This document shows positions 62,638 to 64,000 of a stretch of 64,000 bases of DNA, piece by piece. Positions within the stretch are counted from its first letter, which is position 1. Each line of letters opens with the position of its first letter. The position numbers and the translations under genes were made by a program. Source of the stretch: Tychonema sp. LEGE 06208 (lineage in GTDB: Bacteria > Cyanobacteriota > Cyanobacteriia > Cyanobacteriales > Microcoleaceae); assembly GCF_015207505.1 (NCBI RefSeq), contig NZ_JADEWT010000001.1:106130-170129 (forward strand), read 5' to 3'. A model generated the notes under the pieces. The model made no database searches. It was not told the DNA's origin and saw nothing but the letters and a program-made list of their open reading frames with translations.

Positions 62638-63759
62638 TTATTCCTCAGTTGTTTCTAGGCCGAATACTCGATCGAACACTTTAGTCACTTTATAGCCCGA
62701 ATCGATCGATTCTAGCGGGTCTTTCCGCAATCGGTGCCGCAAACACAGGGTCATCACCCTGCGAATATCGTCTACAGTGACCTCTGTGCGACATTCTAGG
62801 GCGGTGAAAGCTTTGGCGGCCCGATTTGTGACTAAATCGCCCCGCAGTCCGTCTACGTCCAATTCGGCGCAGACTTGGGAAATTTTGACTCGCAAATCGC
62901 GATCGATAGTTACGGATTTTAGCCTTTCCTGGGCTTCCACCAATTTCTCCTGCATATCGTCTTGTTCGTGCTGATATTTCGCGAGAAACTCTGAGGGATT
63001 TTGGTCAAAACTCGATCGCTGTTCGACAATTTCTACTCTTAAATTGGGGTCTTTGACAGTCCGAATTTCGGCGTGCATTCCGAATCTGTCGAGCAATTGC
63101 GGCCGCAATTCTCCTTCTTCTGGATTCCCGGAACCTATGAGAATAAACTTAGCCGGGTGGCGGATCGAAATGCCTTCTCTTTCGACAGTGTTCCAACCGC
63201 TAGCTGCGGAGTCGAGCAAAACATCGACTAAATGATCGTCGAGCAAATTGACTTCATCGACGTAAAGAATGCCGCGGTTAGCTTTGGCTAACAGGCCTGG
63301 TTCAAAAGCTTTAACTCCTTCGGCCAAAGCTTTCTCGATGTCGATCGTACCGCAAACTCGGTCTTCGGTAGCGCCGAGCGGCAAGTCTACCATTTGGACT
63401 TTTTTGCGGGCGATGGGCATTGTACCGTGATGCAAAGTGCGATCGCGCACCTCATCGCTCATAAAATCCGGATCGGTGGGATGACTGTTAAAAGGATCGT
63501 CAGCCACCACCTCAATTTCTGGCAGCAAGTCAGCGAGGGCGCGGATTGTGGTAGATTTGCCCGTACCGCGATCGCCCATAATCATCACTCCGCCAATTTT
63601 CGGATCGATGACATTCAACAGCAGCGCCAGTTTCATCTCCTCCTGGCCAACAATTGCAGTGAAGGGAAAAACAGCGCGGCGGGCTGCGGTAACGGTTGGC
63701 AGAGCGCCCGCATTTACGGTATTGCTGACTTCGGCAGTAGGACTCACAGGATAACTCAA
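62638..63759 (-). CDS. chlI: Magnesium chelatase ATPase subunit I
   Basis: A 373-residue AAA+ subunit that inserts Mg into protoporphyrin IX for chlorophyll. Walker A is [10 protein letters not shown] (about 61-70), Walker B is [10 protein letters not shown], and the sensor region reads [21 protein letters not shown]. It lies upstream of ruvC on the minus strand. Confidence 0.98.
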   Translation of the reverse strand: MSYPVSPTAEVSNTVNAGALPTVTAARRAVFPFTAIVGQEEMKLALLLNVIDPKIGGVMIMGDRGTGKSTTIRALADLLPEIEVVADDPFNSHPTDPDFMSDEVRDRTLHHGTMPIARKKVQMVDLPLGATEDRVCGTIDIEKALAEGVKAFEPGLLAKANRGILYVDEVNLLDDHLVDVLLDSAASGWNTVEREGISIRHPAKFILIGSGNPEEGELRPQLLDRFGMHAEIRTVKDPNLRVEIVEQRSSFDQNPSEFLAKYQHEQDDMQEKLVEAQERLKSVTIDRDLRVKISQVCAELDVDGLRGDLVTNRAAKAFTALECRTEVTVDDIRRVMTLCLRHRLRKDPLESIDSGYKVTKVFDRVFGLETTEE

Positions 63760-64000
63760 AATATAATAATTGCTTGTTTATTGTAAGGGATAACCGATTT
63801 TAGATTTTAGATTTGCGATTTTAGATTAACGTATTTCTGTCATTTGGAAGGTAGTGAAGCAATCTCAAAGCCTTGCTACACCGTCATAATGCGTCCCTGA
63901 CTGAGAAGCCGAATTTTTGGGCAAAACTGGGCTATAGCTTTTAATCCCGGTAAAAAACCTGGTTTCTGTGGGAGTGCAGGGGCCTTAGCTGGGGCGGGCG
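63760..64000. other. Intergenic end of window
   Basis: No gene. It contains a GTCATTTGGAAGGTAGTGAA repeat (related to 61242) and one ACCTGGT palindrome (63952-63968). The next gene lies outside the window. Confidence 0.45.

Overview
The window looks like chromosomal DNA of a filamentous, non-heterocystous cyanobacterium of the Oscillatoria/Microcoleus/Phormidium kind. This is inferred from the genes: rbcL-rbcX-rbcS (form IB Rubisco), pcyA (phycocyanobilin synthesis), chlI (chlorophyll), an MPBQ/MSBQ methyltransferase and COP23-domain proteins. It also fits the very frequent HIP1 octamers (GCGATCGC), the heptanucleotide repeat arrays and many short palindromic dispersed repeats. No nitrogen-fixation or heterocyst regulatory gene is seen, although a DevBCA-type exporter is present.

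Layout. 1-6 kb: a decayed TnpB-like transposon gene, a membrane-anchored CapA-type protein, a sugar mutarotase, tRNA-Lys(UUU) and class II fructose-bisphosphate aldolase. 6-13.2 kb: an accessory island. It holds a PD-(D/E)XK nuclease-like gene, a STAND (NB-ARC type) NTPase with an N-terminal HTH that is divergent from two small glycine/alanine-rich membrane proteins, a RelE/antitoxin pair, xisH-xisI, a DUF5615/DUF433 pair and two tandem Uma2 genes. 13.3-22.2 kb: a transketolase/phosphoketolase-like enzyme with a dispersed repeat inserted in frame, a secreted trypsin-COP23 fusion and a separate COP23 protein, a lipoprotein, a cytochrome P450 and a 281-bp tandem duplication that may encode two small RNAs. 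22.6-30 kb: threonine synthase between two ubiquitin-like sulfur-carrier genes, then the asd-dapA-rnj cluster. 30.7-37.6 kb: tig-clpP-clpX (protein folding and turnover), a GNAT gene and dnaX. 38-48.9 kb: a membrane protein, devB-devC-devA, pcyA, tatA, panB, a second mutarotase and a phosphohexomutase. 49-57.6 kb: an esterase, an orphan cobalamin riboswitch, the tocopherol/plastoquinone methyltransferase, a zinc-ribbon Ser/Thr kinase and the Rubisco operon. 57.8-62 kb: a second accessory patch (nuclease-like gene, a winged-helix-like protein, a truncated CHAT-family N-terminus, Uma2). 62-64 kb: ruvC and chlI.

How the genes work together. Several clusters make functional sense: Rubisco large subunit, assembly chaperone and small subunit; aspartate-semialdehyde dehydrogenase feeding dihydrodipicolinate synthase; trigger factor with the ClpXP protease; and an HlyD-like adaptor, permease and ATPase. 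The accessory patches are rich in toxin-antitoxin-like and nuclease-like genes, gene remnants and repeats, which suggests repeated insertion and decay.

The best candidates for undescribed biology are the HTH-STAND gene facing two membrane-active-looking proteins across a 10-bp iteron operator, the tandem hairpin RNAs near 21.3 and 21.6 kb, the cobalamin riboswitch that now controls only an 18-codon reading frame, and the threonine synthase flanked by two Gly-Gly-ending carriers. All functional calls come from reading the sequence; no database search was run.
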